A stretch of 64,000 nucleotides of DNA from Hydrogenophaga sp. (GCF_011390835.1 NZ_JAABRQ010000019.1:1-64000), one strand, 5' to 3'. Counted from the first letter of the stretch, positions 17,240-27,115 are shown. Numbers and translations are program-made. The notes: generated by a model not told the origin, from the letters alone.

Positions 17240-18127
17240 ATGAATACCGATAAGTTCAACTGGAACCTCATCCCGTCGTTTCTGGCGGCCCATGAACACG
17301 GCAGCCTGCTGGCGGCCGCGCGGGCCCTGGGCACCAGCCAGCCCACGGTGGGGCGCCACGTGGCCGAGCTCGAAACGCAGCTGGGCAGCGTGCTGTTTGA
17401 ACGCACCGGGCGCGGCCTGGCCCCGACGCCGGCCGGTCACCGCCTGGCCGAGGCGGCGCGCGCCATGGAAACCGGCGCGCTGGCGCTGCTGCGCAGCGTG
17501 AACCACGCCAAAGCTACGCTGGAGGGCTCGGTGCGCCTGTCGGCCAGCCAGCCGGTCGCCTGCGTGTTGCTGCCCCCGGTGCTGGCGCGCATGCGCGAGG
17601 CCCTGCCGGGCATCGCGGTTGAGCTGGTGGCGAGCAACGCGGTGAGCAACCTGCTGCGCCGCGAAGCCGACATCGCGCTTCGCATGGTGCGCCCCGAACA
17701 GTCCTCGCTGATCGCCCGGCGTATCGGCGCGGTAGGGCTGAGCGCCTGCGCCCACCGCGACTACCTGCGCCGGCGTGGCACGCCCCGCGCACCAGCCGAC
17801 CTGCTGCAGCACGAGCTGATTGGCAATGACCGCGTGCCCGACATCGAGCGAGGCTTCAGCGCCATGGGTCTTCCCATTGCGCATGAGCGCTTCGAACTGC
17901 GCACTGACGACCTGATGGCCTACTGGGGCGCGGTGCGCGCTGGACTGGGCATCGGCTTTGTCTCCAACTACCTGATCCGAGAAGACCCGGCGGTGCAGAC
18001 CCTGTTGCCGCAGCTGCGCATACCGCCGCTGCCGATCTGGCTCACGGTGCACCGGGAGATCCGCAGCAGCGCCAGCATCCGCGCGGTGTACGACTTCCTG
18101 GCGCGCGAGCTGCCGCCCCTGTTGTGA
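17240..18127 (+). CDS. LysR-family transcriptional regulator
   Basis: A 295-aa LTTR. The N-terminal winged helix-turn-helix spans about residues 3-62: FNWNLIPSFLAAHEHGSLLA, AARALGTSQPTVGRHVAELE and LGSVLFERTGRGLAPTPAGH. The rest is a periplasmic-binding-like effector domain. ATG 17240 is chosen because LysR proteins usually begin a few residues before this F-x-W segment; ATG 17213 would add nine residues. Its likely target is the divergent Acg-type gene and its own promoter. Confidence 0.9.
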   Translation: MNTDKFNWNLIPSFLAAHEHGSLLAAARALGTSQPTVGRHVAELETQLGSVLFERTGRGLAPTPAGHRLAEAARAMETGALALLRSVNHAKATLEGSVRLSASQPVACVLLPPVLARMREALPGIAVELVASNAVSNLLRREADIALRMVRPEQSSLIARRIGAVGLSACAHRDYLRRRGTPRAPADLLQHELIGNDRVPDIERGFSAMGLPIAHERFELRTDDLMAYWGAVRAGLGIGFVSNYLIREDPAVQTLLPQLRIPPLPIWLTVHREIRSSASIRAVYDFLARELPPLL

Positions 18128-18133
18128 GGCCCG

Positions 18134-19297
18134 ATGGCCGAAGCCTTCAAGCACCTGATCAACGCCCATACCGTCCGGCATGCGAGCGAGCACCTGCAGC
18201 GCGCCTGGACCGCCTTCGATCGCAAGCGTTTTGAACATCAGGCACTCAAAGGTCTGGAAGGGCTCGAGTTCAAGGCCCGCGCACTGCAGATTGCCGATGC
18301 GCTCGAGGCCTGCCTGCCGCCCGACTTTGACCAGGCCGCCGGCGTGCTGGAGCAGGCGCTGGCGCCGCCTCTGGCATTCAACGCACCGGGCGAACCCATT
18401 GGCCTGGGTGCTGCGCTGAATCCGGCGGGACTGGCAGGCTGGGTCTTGTGGGGCGCGGGTGAGTGGGTGACGCGGCGCGGCATGGACGAGGTGCCGCGCG
18501 CACTGACCTGTTTGCACGCGCTGACGCAGCGCTTCACCGCCGAACTTGCCATCCGGCCTTTCATCGCCGCGCATCCGTCCGAGGTGTTCGAGACACTGAC
18601 CGGCTGGGCACACGATGCCAGCCCTCACGTGCGGCGCCTGGTCAGCGAAGGCAGCCGACCGCGGCTGCCCTGGGGCTTGCGGCTGCAGGCGCTGGTGGCC
18701 GACCCGCGGCCCAGCCTGCCCCTGTTGCGGCTGCTGCAGGACGACCCCAGCGCTTACGTGCGGCGCAGCGTGGCCAACCACCTCAACGACATCGCCAAGG
18801 ATCACCCCGAGCGCATCGCCCAATGGCTGAGCGAGCACCTGCCGGGCGCCAGCGCCGAGCGCACCGCCCTGCTTCGCCACGCCAGCCGCAGCCTGATCAA
18901 ACAGGGGCATGCCCCCACGCTACTGGCCTGGGGGATGAGCCCAGGCCTGCGCGGCCAGGCCGAGCTGGCGCTGTCGCACCGTGCGCTCCGCATTGGCGAC
19001 ACGCTCACGCTGTCGGTGCAGCTGCGGGCCAGCGGGCGCGAGCCGCAGGCGCTGGTGGTCGACTACGCGGTGCACCATGTGCGGGCTGGCGGCAAAACCA
19101 GCGCCAAAGTGTTCAAGGGCTGGAACGTGAACCTCGCGCCCGGCGAGGCGCTGAGCCTGAGCAAACGCCACCCGTTTCGGGAGGTGACCACACGCCGGCT
19201 TTACCCCGGCGTGCACCGGATCGACCTGCTCGTCAACGGTGAGCGGCAAGCCTCCGAGACTTTCGAACTGCGCCCAGCCGCGGTCGATACGGCGTGA
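18134..19297 (+). CDS. DNA alkylation repair protein (AlkD/HEAT-like)
   Basis: A 387-aa protein. The first two thirds are HEAT-like helical repeats (residues 1-275) with the AlkD-related segments WAHDASPHVRRLVSEGSRPR, RLPWGLRLQAL and DDPSAYVRRSVANHLNDIAK. The last about 100 residues look like a beta-sandwich (SHRALRIGDTLTLSVQLRAS ... GVHRIDLLVNGERQASETF). Relatives are annotated as DNA alkylation repair enzymes; whether this subgroup is a glycosylase is not established. It starts 6 nt after the LysR gene on the same strand. Confidence 0.85.
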   Translation: MAEAFKHLINAHTVRHASEHLQRAWTAFDRKRFEHQALKGLEGLEFKARALQIADALEACLPPDFDQAAGVLEQALAPPLAFNAPGEPIGLGAALNPAGLAGWVLWGAGEWVTRRGMDEVPRALTCLHALTQRFTAELAIRPFIAAHPSEVFETLTGWAHDASPHVRRLVSEGSRPRLPWGLRLQALVADPRPSLPLLRLLQDDPSAYVRRSVANHLNDIAKDHPERIAQWLSEHLPGASAERTALLRHASRSLIKQGHAPTLLAWGMSPGLRGQAELALSHRALRIGDTLTLSVQLRASGREPQALVVDYAVHHVRAGGKTSAKVFKGWNVNLAPGEALSLSKRHPFREVTTRRLYPGVHRIDLLVNGERQASETFELRPAAVDTA

Positions 19298-19443
19298 TAT
19301 TGCGCACATCGCCGTGGCGACAGGCGCACAGCCGTGTGACGGCAGGTAACAAGTGCCCGCTCTTGTGCCCAGCCAGCCAGTCGCGCAAGGCTCGCAGCCA
19401 TCACACTGCGCTGCCGGCACACTCCGTGCCCGACCCCGTTGCC

Positions 19444-19929
19444 ATGAACCTCAAGAACGCGCTTCTTCAGCGCCTGCTCGCGCGCTGGTCCCGGCAGTCG
19501 GTGACCATCAGCGATCCGCCGCCCGCCGAGCCACCCGCGGCGGCGGCGGTGGCGTCGCCCATGCCCGCCCCTCAGATTGACCGCCTGGCGGTTCAGGGCG
19601 CCATCATTGAGCACCTGGAGTGGTGTGTGCGCTTCAACGAGCGCCTCGGCCGGGAGCGCCACACGGACGAGCCGCCGCCCGATCTGCCGGATGCAGCCGA
19701 CAGCGGTCTGGGCCAGTGGCTGGCGCGCTCGCGAGACGGAGCGCCGGGACAGCACCCCCTGTTTGCCGAACTGGAACTCGAGCATCAGCGTTTCCATATG
19801 CTGGCCGACAAGGCCTTGATGCTGGCCGATTCGGGCCACATGCACCTGGCCAGCACCTTGCTCAACACCGACTTCGAACGGAGCCGGGCGCGCCTGCTCG
19901 ACATGCTGCGCAACCTGCAGCGCGGCTGA
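19444..19929 (+). CDS. CZB-like (chemoreceptor zinc-binding) small protein
   Basis: A 161-aa protein. After a Pro/Ala-rich linker, residues from about 46 resemble the CZB four-helix domain: IIEHLEWCVRFNERL, then GLGQWLARSRDG, then LELEHQRFHMLADKALML. The conserved histidines (HLEW; EHQRFH) are present. The zinc-ligand Cys normally found two residues before the GxW motif is Ser (DSGLGQW). CZB domains sense zinc or oxidants such as HOCl in chemoreceptors and cyclases; this is a stand-alone form. ATG 19444 is used, and the gap 19298-19443 holds no other gene. Confidence 0.65.
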   Translation: MNLKNALLQRLLARWSRQSVTISDPPPAEPPAAAAVASPMPAPQIDRLAVQGAIIEHLEWCVRFNERLGRERHTDEPPPDLPDAADSGLGQWLARSRDGAPGQHPLFAELELEHQRFHMLADKALMLADSGHMHLASTLLNTDFERSRARLLDMLRNLQRG

Positions 19930-19953
19930 GCAACCCGGTGATGGCGGCGGCCT

Positions 19954-20748
19954 TCAGGCCGCGCCGTGGCACTTCTTGAACTTTTTCCCGCTGCCGCAAA
20001 AGCAAGGGTCGTTGCGACCCGGCGTCTCGGCCCGACGCACCGGGTCAACCCGCGGCCCCAGGCTTTGCCAGAGCTGGCGCAGGTCGTACACGGCCCAGAT
20101 CGCCTCGCCCAGCTGGTTCAGCCGCGCCTCGCTCACGCTGGGCGGACCATCCTCGCTGTGCATGGAAAGCGTGGGCCGGGCGGTGTCGTCTTCGGTCAGC
20201 GCGACGATGGCATTGAGCGAGCCGTCGAGCCAGTCGGCGGTCTCGGCATCGCGCGGCGCGGCCCAGTCTTCCGGCCAGTTCTCCACCACGAACATGAAGC
20301 CCAGCGCCCAGACCTGCGCATAGGCCGGCAGCGCCTGATCGCCGATCTCGGCCCGGGCCTCGTCCGGCAGGCTGGCCACGGCACCGCGCACGTCCATCAC
20401 CTCCGGGTGGTAGCTGCGTTCGTCTTCCAGCGTCTCGACTTCGGCGGCCAGGGCAGCGGCCACTTCGTTCCAACGCCGCGTCCATAGGCCCAGGAACTGG
20501 GTGGCCTGCTCCGCATTCGCCCATGCTTCGCCGCCCTCGGCGCCCTCACCCAGCAGGACCGGCAGGTACTCGTCGGGCAGGATCAGGCGTCGCGTGCACA
20601 GCAGCGCGGCCAGCGCACCTTCGCAGAACTCCCACTGTGGCACCTCGTCGTCGCGGGTGCGCAGGTCGTCCAGGATGGCGTCGAGGGTGTCGAAATCCTC
20701 GGCTTCCAGCGGGCGATCCAGGTCGGGCGGCGTAACAGGGTGGTTCAT
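19954..20748 (-). CDS. UPF0149/YecA-like protein with C-terminal SEC-C zinc motif
   Basis: A 264-aa protein. The N-terminal two thirds are an acidic helical YecA-type domain ([31 protein letters not shown]). The C-terminus is [19 protein letters not shown], a perfect SEC-C Cys-x-Cys...Cys-His zinc motif like that of SecA. Such proteins are thought to bind ribosomes or SecA-related partners, but a role here is not established. Confidence 0.88.
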   Translation of the reverse strand: MNHPVTPPDLDRPLEAEDFDTLDAILDDLRTRDDEVPQWEFCEGALAALLCTRRLILPDEYLPVLLGEGAEGGEAWANAEQATQFLGLWTRRWNEVAAALAAEVETLEDERSYHPEVMDVRGAVASLPDEARAEIGDQALPAYAQVWALGFMFVVENWPEDWAAPRDAETADWLDGSLNAIVALTEDDTARPTLSMHSEDGPPSVSEARLNQLGEAIWAVYDLRQLWQSLGPRVDPVRRAETPGRNDPCFCGSGKKFKKCHGAA

Positions 20749-20813
20749 GGGGACAACGGGTGGGACTTTATGATGCCCGGCAGTGTAGCCCGCGCTGCAC
20801 GGAGAACTTTTGC

Positions 20814-22433
20814 ATGCTCGACCGCCTCAACGCCCTCTATCCCGTCCGCTACACCGCGCTTGCGCTGTGCGTGCTGTTCACCCTGCTCAGCCTGTTCGCG
20901 ATGGTGGGATTTGGCGTGGGTGGGTTGTGGTTCCTGGTATTCGGCGGCCTCTCGGCGCTGGGCTGGTACGACCTGTGGCAGACCAAAAAATCGGTGCTGC
21001 GCAATTACCCCATCATTGGCCACTTTCGCTACATGCTGGAGAAGGTGCGCCCCGAGCTGCGCCAGTACTTCCTGGAAAGCGACACTGAAGCCACTCCCTT
21101 CTCACGCAGCCAGCGCAGTCTGGCCTATGCCCGCGCCAAGGGCGAGACCGACAAGCGCCCCTTCGGCACCCAGCTCGACGTGAACGCCAACGGCTTCGAG
21201 TGGCTCAACCATTCACTGATGCCCACCACGCTGGGCACATCCGACTTCCGCACCACCATCGGCGGACCGTCCTGCACCCAGCCCTACGAGGCCAGCGTGT
21301 TCAACATCTCGGCCATGAGCTTTGGTGCGCTCTCGGCCAATGCCATCCAGGCCCTCAACGCCGGTGCAGCGCGCGGCCGCTTCGCACACGACACCGGAGA
21401 GGGCTCTATCTCGGCCTGGCACCGGCTGCACGGCGGCGACCTGATCTGGGAGATCGGTTCGGGTTACTTTGGCTGCCGTGACGAAGCCGGGGGCTTCAGC
21501 GAAGAGCGCTTCAAAGCCAATGCGCTGGACCCGCAGGTCAAGATGATCGAACTCAAGCTGAGCCAGGGCGCCAAGCCTGGCCACGGAGGCATGTTGCCCG
21601 GCGCCAAGATCACGCCAGAAATCGCCGCGGCGCGCGGCGTACCGGTGGGGGTGGACTGCATCTCGCCCGCGGCCCACAGCGCATTTGCCACGCCGATGGA
21701 AATGATGCAGTTCATCGCCCGACTGCGTGAGCTCTCGGGCGGTAAGCCGACCGGCTTCAAGCTCTGCATCGGACACCCCTGGGAGTGGTTTGCCATCGTC
21801 AAGGCGATGCAGGAAACCGGCATCACGCCCGACTTCATCGTGGTCGACGGCGCCGAGGGCGGCACCGGCGCCGCGCCACTGGAGTTCACCGATCACGTGG
21901 GTGCGCCGCTGCAGGAAGGCTTGCGCCTGGTGCACAACACGCTGGTGGGTGTGAACCTGCGCGATCGAATCAAGATCGGGGCGTCGGGCAAGGTGATCAG
22001 CGCGTTTGACATCGTGCGCGCCATCGCCATTGGCGCCGACTGGTGCAACAGCGCGCGCGGTTTCATGTTTGCGCTGGGCTGCATCCAGGCCCAGACCTGC
22101 CACACCGGCCAGTGCCCCACCGGCGTGACCACCCAGGACCCGGTGCGCCAGCAGGCGCTGGTGGTGCCCGACAAGGCCGAGCGGGTCTACAGCTTCCACC
22201 GCCAGACGCTCAACGCGCTGCAGGAGCTGGTGCAAGCGGCCGGCCTGAACCACCCGAGCGAGATCACCGCCGACCACATCGTTCGTCGCGTCAACGAAAA
22301 CGATGTGCGCCTGCTCTCGACCCTGCTGCCCACGGTGCGTCCCGGCGCCCTGCTGGGCGAACTGACCGATCAGCACAAGGTCTTCCAGTACTACTGGCCG
22401 CAGGCCGAGCCAGACCGGTTTGGTCTGGTCTGA
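20814..22433 (+). CDS. FMN-binding glutamate synthase-like protein
   Basis: A 539-aa protein. Two N-terminal hydrophobic segments ([35 protein letters not shown]) anchor it to the membrane. The rest is the GltB FMN-binding domain: [59 protein letters not shown] and the 3Fe-4S cysteine motif [15 protein letters not shown]. It lacks the glutaminase domain, so it is not a complete glutamate synthase, and its substrate is unknown. GGAG lies 9 nt before ATG 20814. Confidence 0.87.
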   Translation: MLDRLNALYPVRYTALALCVLFTLLSLFAMVGFGVGGLWFLVFGGLSALGWYDLWQTKKSVLRNYPIIGHFRYMLEKVRPELRQYFLESDTEATPFSRSQRSLAYARAKGETDKRPFGTQLDVNANGFEWLNHSLMPTTLGTSDFRTTIGGPSCTQPYEASVFNISAMSFGALSANAIQALNAGAARGRFAHDTGEGSISAWHRLHGGDLIWEIGSGYFGCRDEAGGFSEERFKANALDPQVKMIELKLSQGAKPGHGGMLPGAKITPEIAAARGVPVGVDCISPAAHSAFATPMEMMQFIARLRELSGGKPTGFKLCIGHPWEWFAIVKAMQETGITPDFIVVDGAEGGTGAAPLEFTDHVGAPLQEGLRLVHNTLVGVNLRDRIKIGASGKVISAFDIVRAIAIGADWCNSARGFMFALGCIQAQTCHTGQCPTGVTTQDPVRQQALVVPDKAERVYSFHRQTLNALQELVQAAGLNHPSEITADHIVRRVNENDVRLLSTLLPTVRPGALLGELTDQHKVFQYYWPQAEPDRFGLV

Positions 22434-22468
22434 GCACAACGCCTGAACCTGTCTGACCTGGCTGCGCC

Positions 22469-23635
22469 TCAGATGCGCGAGCCGTCCTCCAGGAAACGCT
22501 CTTCCTTCTCCAGCGCGCCCTGGCCGTCATAGCTCTTGCGCCGCAACAGCACGCCACGTGGACCGTGTTCGTCCTCGCGCTGCAGCACACCGGTTTCGCT
22601 GAAGTAGCGCTGCCAGCCAAACAGCCGCCCGTTGCGCTCGGCGTTCTCGGCCGCCCGCTCGCCGCTGTCCCAATAGCTGGTGGTGTCGCGCAGCTCGTTG
22701 CGACCCTCACGCTGGATGGTTTGCACGAACTTGCGCTGGCCGTTGAGGTACCACTGCTCGATGCGCTGCTCGCGCCCGGCCGCCCACACCGTCTGCTGAG
22801 TGAGCTGGCCGCTGCTGGCCCATTCGCGCACCACGCCCTCGCGCACCAGCACATCCGGATCGCGCTGCAACAGGTCGGTTTCCGAGCGCAGCTGGCCCGA
22901 TGGGTAGTACACCCGTTTGATCCGCCGGTCGGGCTCGCCAGGCGCGCGGGTCAGCTCTTCGCTGCGCACCAGCGCTCCCTGGGCATTGACCACAGTCTGG
23001 CGCACCAGCTCACCGGCGAGAAAGCTCACCATGCCCGAAACCTGCCCAGGCTCTCGGTACAGCGTGACCGCACTGGCCTGACCTTCGTGTCCACAGACCT
23101 GCCGGTCCTGCGACAGCAGCGACACCGGCGCGCAGCGCAGTGCGCTGAGCGAGCCGTCCGCCAGGTAGCCGATGGACACGGCCACGCGGCGGTTCACCAT
23201 GTAGTCGAGCCGCGCCAGGTGTCCGGAGGCTGCGAAGGTCTTTTGCTCGCCGATGGCCTGCCCGTTGTCCAGGTTTTGCTCGCGCCGCAAGGTGCCGCTG
23301 ACATCCCATTCGCGGAAAACCCCCTCGCGGTTGCCGCGGGCATTGACGGTGTACTCGCGCCGCTCGCCCGACTGCATGACAAAAAGCGCCGGCCCCTCGA
23401 AACGGCCATCACGCAGCGTCTGCTCGCGCAAGCGAATCGGCCCACTGTCGTCGGTGCAACGCATCACCCCCGACTTGCCTGCCGTGGTGTGACCGTTGGA
23501 CGGACTCACCGACTCGCCATTGAGCTCACATTGCGGCACGGCCAGGGCCAGCCCGCTGCTCAGTCCCAGCAAGAGGGCGGCCAAGACACGCCAGCGGGGC
23601 AAACCATCAGGAATACAGCGGGTGTGCAGCCACAT
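22469..23635 (-). CDS. Exported YwqK/MORN-repeat protein
   Basis: A 388-aa protein with an N-terminal signal (RVLAALLLGLSSGLALA). The rest repeats a MORN-like unit such as VYYPSGQLRSETDLL, REWASSGQLTQQTVWAAG, QWYLNGQRKFVQTIQREG and SYWDSGERAAENAERNG. The family is often labelled antitoxin YwqK, but this single exported protein gives no direct sign of toxin-antitoxin function. The start overlaps the upstream PIN gene by 29 nt on the same strand; a later start within the signal region would remove it. Confidence 0.78.
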   Translation of the reverse strand: MWLHTRCIPDGLPRWRVLAALLLGLSSGLALAVPQCELNGESVSPSNGHTTAGKSGVMRCTDDSGPIRLREQTLRDGRFEGPALFVMQSGERREYTVNARGNREGVFREWDVSGTLRREQNLDNGQAIGEQKTFAASGHLARLDYMVNRRVAVSIGYLADGSLSALRCAPVSLLSQDRQVCGHEGQASAVTLYREPGQVSGMVSFLAGELVRQTVVNAQGALVRSEELTRAPGEPDRRIKRVYYPSGQLRSETDLLQRDPDVLVREGVVREWASSGQLTQQTVWAAGREQRIEQWYLNGQRKFVQTIQREGRNELRDTTSYWDSGERAAENAERNGRLFGWQRYFSETGVLQREDEHGPRGVLLRRKSYDGQGALEKEERFLEDGSRI

Positions 23636-24101
23636 GGCTCGGGTCCTTGCCAGTCGCGCGCCCCGGTTCGCCAGCCCAGTGCCGGCGCACCAGCACGTCG
23701 AGTCGCGCGAGGCGCTTGGTCATGCGCAGGATGTGCGCGTCTTTGCTGATCAGGGTGGCACGGTGCGCCACCGCCAGATCGATGAATTTCTGATCGTCAG
23801 CGTCTTGGCAGGTCACAGGCGCCTTGGGCGCCTCAGCCACCACGCACACCCGGGCATCGAAGGCTTCCAGCACGGCTTCGGGTGCGAGTGCCCGACGGGT
23901 CAGTCGCTGGGCGATCTGCGGGTAGCCCAGCACACGCGCCAGCTCCTCGCGCATGGCATCGGTGACCAGCCAGTCCACGAGCACGGCAGCCAGCGCCGTG
24001 CGCAATGCCCCACTCGCTGGATCGTCGAACACGAACAGATCCAGCGCGATGTTGGTATCGAGCACGAGGGGAGATCGCATCGGCACCGGTGCCTCCACCA
24101 T
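23607..24101 (-). CDS. PIN-domain putative ribonuclease (solitary)
   Basis: A 164-aa PIN-domain protein of the COG1569 type. Acidic residues of the nuclease site are visible in VLDTNIALDLFVFDD, in VTDAMREELARVL, and in QDADDQKFIDLAVAHRATLISKDAHIL. PIN proteins are metal-dependent RNases, often VapC-like toxins. No small antitoxin gene is adjacent: upstream is the RNA methyltransferase (3 nt) and downstream the YwqK gene. ATG 24080 (MRSPLVLDTN), with GGAGG 12 nt upstream, is an alternative start. Confidence 0.82.
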   Translation of the reverse strand: MVEAPVPMRSPLVLDTNIALDLFVFDDPASGALRTALAAVLVDWLVTDAMREELARVLGYPQIAQRLTRRALAPEAVLEAFDARVCVVAEAPKAPVTCQDADDQKFIDLAVAHRATLISKDAHILRMTKRLARLDVLVRRHWAGEPGRATGKDPSHVAAHPLYS

Positions 24102-24104
24102 TGG

Positions 24105-25454
24105 CTAGCGAGCGTCAGCAGGCTGCACGCGCCTGGCCGTGAGGTCGAACCGGAACAACCGGCATTCGATCGGTCCGTTCCACAGCGGCACACGGCGCGA
24201 TTCTTTGAACCGCATTTTTCCCGGCAGCTTGAGGTCGGGCGTGAGCAGCCAGGCGGTCCAGCCAGCGTAGTGGCTTTTCCAGTGGGCGGCCAGTTGCTGG
24301 AAGAACTCGCTGCCGTCACCGCCATCGGCCATCTGGGCGCTCTCGCGGCCGACCCGCTCGGGTTCACGGGAACTGCGATCCGGGCCCGTCTCGGGCGCCC
24401 TGCCAGCGCCCAAGCTGAAGGTGCGCGGCGCCCTGGCGCCCGCGCGCGCCGCCGCGCTTTCGCCTGCCACCCCGGCAGCGGCGATGCGCTCGCCATACGG
24501 CGGGTTGAGCAGCATCACGCCCGGGCGGTCCGCCGGCGGCTGGCGCTGCAAGGCATCTCCACCGCGCAAGTCGATAGCCTGCGCCACCCCGGCGCGCTCG
24601 GCGTTGCGCTGGGCAAAATCGACCATGCGGAACGACACGTCGCTACCGAACACAATGGGCGCGTGGCCCACCGGCCATTCGCGCACCGCCCGCTGCGCTT
24701 CATCGCGGATCCCGTCCCACACGTGGGGCTGGAACGGCAGCATCTTCTCGAACGCAAACTGGCGCAACCCCCCGGCCGGCATGTTCAGCGCGATCTGGGC
24801 CGCCTCGATCAGCACCGTGCCGCTGCCGCAGCAAGGGTCGTACAGCGGCACGATCTCGTCCAGCGGCTGATCGGCGCAGGCGCCCCAGCCGGTGGCGGCG
24901 ATCATGGCCGCGGCCAGGGTTTCTTTCAGCGGAGCATCGCCCTTGTCTTCGCGCCAGCCGCGTTTGAACAGCGGCTCCCCCGATGTGTCCAGATACAGCG
25001 TGAGCTCGTCAGTGGTGAGGTGGGCGTACAGGCGGATGTCAGGCCAGGTCGTGTTCACGCTCGGGCGTTCACCGCGCTTGGCCCGAAAACGGTCACACAC
25101 CGCGTCCTTGATCTTGAGCGCGGCGAAGTTGAGCGAGGTCAGCGGGCTGTGCTGCGCGGTGATTTCGACCTTAATGGTTTCCTGCGGCGAAAACCAAATC
25201 TCCCACGCCACGTCGCTCGCGGCGTTGTAGAGGTCTTGCTCATTGCGGTAGATGCCATGCCAGAGCTGCACCAGCACCCGCTGCGACAGGCGGCTGTGCA
25301 GGTTGAGCCGCATCGCTTCGCGCCACGACGCCTGCACCCCGACGCCACCACGCGCTTTGAACGCCGGCAGCTCGCCCGTGATGCGCTGCACCTCATCAGC
25401 CAGGAAGTCTTCCACGCCAGCGGCGCAGGGAAGAAAGAGCTTGAGCTGGTTCAC
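24105..25454 (-). CDS. THUMP-domain SAM-dependent RNA methyltransferase (RlmL N-terminal type)
   Basis: Predicted to methylate guanine N2 in 23S rRNA, like the RlmL half of E. coli RlmKL. The 449-aa protein has an N-terminal THUMP region (LKLFLPCAAGVEDFLADEVQ), YDPCCGSGTVLIEAAQIALN as the SAM site, and the catalytic MLLNPPYGERI. Between NPPYG and the C-terminal SEFFQQLAAHWK there is a low-complexity insert of about 50 residues (Ala/Gly/Arg/Glu rich). Translation starts at GTG 25454, whose GTGA overlaps the rpoN stop. Confidence 0.88.
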   Translation of the reverse strand: MNQLKLFLPCAAGVEDFLADEVQRITGELPAFKARGGVGVQASWREAMRLNLHSRLSQRVLVQLWHGIYRNEQDLYNAASDVAWEIWFSPQETIKVEITAQHSPLTSLNFAALKIKDAVCDRFRAKRGERPSVNTTWPDIRLYAHLTTDELTLYLDTSGEPLFKRGWREDKGDAPLKETLAAAMIAATGWGACADQPLDEIVPLYDPCCGSGTVLIEAAQIALNMPAGGLRQFAFEKMLPFQPHVWDGIRDEAQRAVREWPVGHAPIVFGSDVSFRMVDFAQRNAERAGVAQAIDLRGGDALQRQPPADRPGVMLLNPPYGERIAAAGVAGESAAARAGARAPRTFSLGAGRAPETGPDRSSREPERVGRESAQMADGGDGSEFFQQLAAHWKSHYAGWTAWLLTPDLKLPGKMRFKESRRVPLWNGPIECRLFRFDLTARRVQPADAR

Positions 25455-27076
25455 AGGGATTTCCGGAGATTGGCAGGCGCGATGCGCAGCGCCTCGCGGT
25501 ACTTGGCCACGGTGCGGCGCGCGCATTCGATGCCCTGCTCCTTGAGCAGGTCAGAGAGCTGGTTGTCCGACAGCGGCTTGGTGACTTCTTCTGCGGCGAT
25601 GAACTGCTTGAGCAGGGCGCGCACCGCGGTGCTGGACGCATTGCCGCCGGTCTCGGTGCCAAGCGAGGAGCCAAAAAAATACTTCAGCTCGAAGGTGCCA
25701 AAGGGCGTGGCCATGTATTTGGCCGTGGTCACCCGGCTGATGGTGGATTCGTGCAGGCCCAGCTCGTCGGCAATTTCTCGCAGCACCAGCGGGCGCATGG
25801 CCAGCTCTCCGTGCATGAAGAAGTTGCGCTGGCGTTCGACGATGGCGCTGGACACACGCAGGATGGTGTCGAAACGCTGCTGGATGTTCTTGATGAACCA
25901 GCGTGCCTCCTGCAAGCGCTGCTGCATGGCGGCATGGCCGGCCTCGGTGCCGTTGTCCTTGCCGCCGCGGTTCTGGCGCATGGCGTTGGCGTACACGTCG
26001 TGCACGCGCAGGCGTGGCATCACCTCGGGGTTGAGCTGCACCTTGAAGCCGCGCCCGGCGCGCGTGACCAGCACATCGGGCACGACGATGTTGCGCTCCA
26101 CATCGACAAAGCGCCGACCGGGCTTGGGCTCCAGGCGCGCGATCAGCGCCAGTGCGGCGCGCACAGTCTCCTCGTCGGCTCCACAGAGGCTGCACAGCCG
26201 CTTGACGTCGCGCTTGGCCATCAGCTCCAGCGGCTGCGAGCAGATGGCCAGCGCCGCGCGCGCTTCCGGGCTGTTGCGCAGCTCTTCGATCTGCAGCCGC
26301 AGGCACTCGCACAGATCGCGCGCGCCCACCCCCGTGGGCTCCATGTGCTGCAGCAGTTGCAGCGCCACGCCCAGGCGCTGCTCCAGCTCTTCACGCGCTT
26401 CGAGGTTTTCATCGCCCTCGGCGGCACCGGGTAACGACAGGCGCAGCCAGGCCAGGGCCAGATCGCTCAGGCTGTCCTCAAGGTAACCGTCTTCATTAAG
26501 TGACTCAATGAGGAAGTACAGAGCGGCGCGGTCTTCGTCGCTCAGGCGCAGGCAGCGCGCTTGGTCGTGCAGGTGATCTTGAAGGCTGGTGCCCGCGCGC
26601 GCCAGCTCGGCGGCGCTGGCGGTTTCGTCGTCGCCCGCGTTGTTGAGGTTGTTGTTGCGCGCAGGCGCTTCCCCGCCCCATTCGCCATCGTCGGGTGCCA
26701 TGTCCACCGAGCCATCACCATCCCAGCTCTCTTCCAGCGGGCTGTCGCCATCGATTCGGCTTTCCACGCTGTTGTCGCTGTCGCTGCTCTCGGTGCTGCT
26801 GGTGCTGCTGCGCTCCATCACAGGTGCATCTGGCTGCGCCACCGATGCCTCGGCAATCTGTTCGCCCGCGTTCACCGCGGCGTCGGTCTGCTCCAGACCG
26901 AAGGCCTCGCGCTCGGCCTGTTCCTCGCTGCGTTCAAGAAACGGGTTTTCGTCCAGCATCTGCTCCACCTCCTGCGCCATCTCCAGCGTGGAGAGTTGCA
27001 GCAGGCGGATCGATTGCTGCAACTGCGGGGTGAGCGCCAGGTGCTGCGAGACGCGGAGAGACAGACCCTGTTTCAT
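25451..27076 (-). CDS. rpoN: RNA polymerase sigma-54 factor
   Basis: Directs RNA polymerase to -24/-12 promoters under AAA+ activators. The 541-aa protein has region I MKQGLSLRVSQHLALTPQLQ with the Gln-rich helices, an acidic Ser-rich region II, the core-binding domain and HTH (RPLVLREIADELGLHESTIS). It ends with the RpoN box as ARRTVAKYREAL. ATG 27076 matches the family start. A sigma-54 promoter is recognisable in this window before dctP (43813-43827). Confidence 0.97.
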   Translation of the reverse strand: MKQGLSLRVSQHLALTPQLQQSIRLLQLSTLEMAQEVEQMLDENPFLERSEEQAEREAFGLEQTDAAVNAGEQIAEASVAQPDAPVMERSSTSSTESSDSDNSVESRIDGDSPLEESWDGDGSVDMAPDDGEWGGEAPARNNNLNNAGDDETASAAELARAGTSLQDHLHDQARCLRLSDEDRAALYFLIESLNEDGYLEDSLSDLALAWLRLSLPGAAEGDENLEAREELEQRLGVALQLLQHMEPTGVGARDLCECLRLQIEELRNSPEARAALAICSQPLELMAKRDVKRLCSLCGADEETVRAALALIARLEPKPGRRFVDVERNIVVPDVLVTRAGRGFKVQLNPEVMPRLRVHDVYANAMRQNRGGKDNGTEAGHAAMQQRLQEARWFIKNIQQRFDTILRVSSAIVERQRNFFMHGELAMRPLVLREIADELGLHESTISRVTTAKYMATPFGTFELKYFFGSSLGTETGGNASSTAVRALLKQFIAAEEVTKPLSDNQLSDLLKEQGIECARRTVAKYREALRIAPANLRKSL

Positions 27077-27115
27077 TCGGTCAGGCCGAAGAAACGGAAC
27101 AACAAGGGAAGCCCC

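Noticed and set aside
17126..18910. Upstream extension of the Acg-type gene across the LysR region
   Set aside because: The frame is open to 18910 but lies antisense to LysR and AlkD-like genes; the RR signal and ribosome binding site fix the start at 17125.
23496..26486. 996-codon rightward open frame opposite YwqK, PIN, methyltransferase and rpoN
   Set aside because: Spans four well-supported genes on the other strand and has no recognisable domains.
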